Source of the DNA: Heloderma charlesbogerti
Taxonomy: Eukaryota > Chordata > Lepidosauria > Squamata > Helodermatidae
Length of the DNA stretch: 64,000 bases
Reading direction: 5' to 3'
NCBI GenBank assembly: GCA_026122225.1
Contig: JANEZZ010001623.1
Location: 248,001 to 312,000, forward strand
Shown: one piece after another, positions 63,314-64,000 of the stretch
Numbering within the stretch: position 1 is the first letter of the stretch
Layout of the letters: each line of letters starts with the position of its first letter
Position numbers and translations under genes: made by a program
The notes under the pieces: generated by a model
Database searches by the model: none
What the model was told of the DNA's origin: nothing
Seen by the model: only the letters and a program-made list of their open reading frames with translations

Positions 63314-64000
63314 GCAGCATCCAGTCAGACACTAGGGCTAATGTAAATGATGCTGTGCTAGCATACAGGACTGCTAGCATAATGCCAATAGTGTTATATG
63401 GTGTGATGGGATTTCTGGTCTCTTACGCTAGTGCAATGTAATTTATGTTAGCGCTAGTGTCTGATTGGATACTACCCTTTGTTTCTAATGCCCCATGTGC
63501 TATGCTTTTCTTTTCCATTCATGTTTGCTATCTGCCTGTTACTGTAGGTGAAATCTGTTTTACTGCACCCTGACAGCACTATGGGGCAGACCTTCAAGCC
63601 ATGCAGAGCCAGGTCCAGACAAAAAACCGTTGGTGCTTACCCGCTGCCCCCGGTGAATGGTGGCCTCTGATGGTCAAAAAGGATCATTGGGCAGCAGCCT
63701 TTCACCAGAGTCTGCTCAGCAACACCACCTGCCTGCTGCTCCTGGCATAGCCAGCTGGTGTTAAAGCTCGTTGATTCACATTGGCAGGCGTAACATCAGC
63801 TGTCGGTTTTAGGGACTCGGGCTATCTGTGGGCCCCTTGCCAGTGTGTTGGCCTTGGCAGATGCCCAACAATACTAACCTCTGACGCCAGGCTGGGTGCC
63901 ATGTTGTGGGTTGGAGGCACACAAAAAGGAGCAGACACCACACTTCTGAGCAGTATGCATAAAACCACGAGGCATGCGATGTGCTTTCTTCGTTCCCTTT
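63314..64000. other. Unassigned window end
   Basis: 63320-63475 has an internal inverted relation: 'ccagtcagacactagggcta' at 63321-63340 and 'gctagtgtctgattgg' at 63452-63467 are complementary. This suggests another small fold-back element ending near 63475. The rest is unassigned. Confidence 0.4.

Overview
The window looks like intergenic or deep intronic DNA from a squamate reptile, most likely a lizard. The evidence is the repeat set rather than any host gene: CR1 and L2-type LINE pieces, a Bov-B (RTE) LINE tail, several tRNA-derived SINE families of the kind common in lizards (including Sauria-type SINEs with a Bov-B-like tail), Ty3/Gypsy remnants and many non-autonomous hAT-like DNA transposons. 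I found no host protein-coding exon, rRNA gene, true tRNA gene or CRISPR array that I can defend. Nearly all open frames of 60-270 codons are chance frames or lie inside transposable elements.

Layout. 1-13.5 kb holds scattered SINEs, old L2-like LINE tails, an L1-like insertion with a 19-bp target duplication (2.8-3.3 kb), two head-to-tail Sauria-type SINEs (6.3-6.9 kb) and an L2 fragment with coding sequence (11.7-12.2 kb). 13.5-37 kb is mostly fold-back DNA transposons, small simple repeats and low-repeat stretches, some of which look like conserved non-coding candidates (10.3, 21.5, 35.7-36.3 and 37.3-37.6 kb). 37.9-41.3 kb holds a solo LTR, a 5'-truncated CR1 and a hAT-like MITE. 43.9-49.2 kb is a decayed Ty3/Gypsy element in the + orientation, broken by two later insertions that each left a target-site duplication: a hAT-like MITE and a solo LTR of an unrelated family. 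49.9-50.3 kb has a Z-DNA-prone TG/CG tract, a Bov-B tail and a second TG tract. 52.2 kb has another LTR on the minus strand. 53.4-56 kb has a tRNA-derived SINE followed by a CR1 with about 2.1 kb of reverse-transcriptase ORF. 60.3-61.7 kb has a second large hAT-like MITE with a perfect 8-bp duplication and the third solo LTR. 62.6-63.3 kb has a tandem pair of a small MITE and a near-perfect fold-back MITE.

How it fits together. The coding sequence here belongs to selfish elements, and the nesting gives a relative history: the Gypsy element and older CR1 copies came first, hAT-like MITEs cut into both, and the solo-LTR family was active after the Gypsy insertion. The observation I rate most unusual is that the solo-LTR family carries an open or nearly open frame inside the LTR (an acidic Ser/Asp/Glu block, then an Arg-rich block), recognisable in all three copies. 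All repeat family names come from pattern recognition, without any database search.
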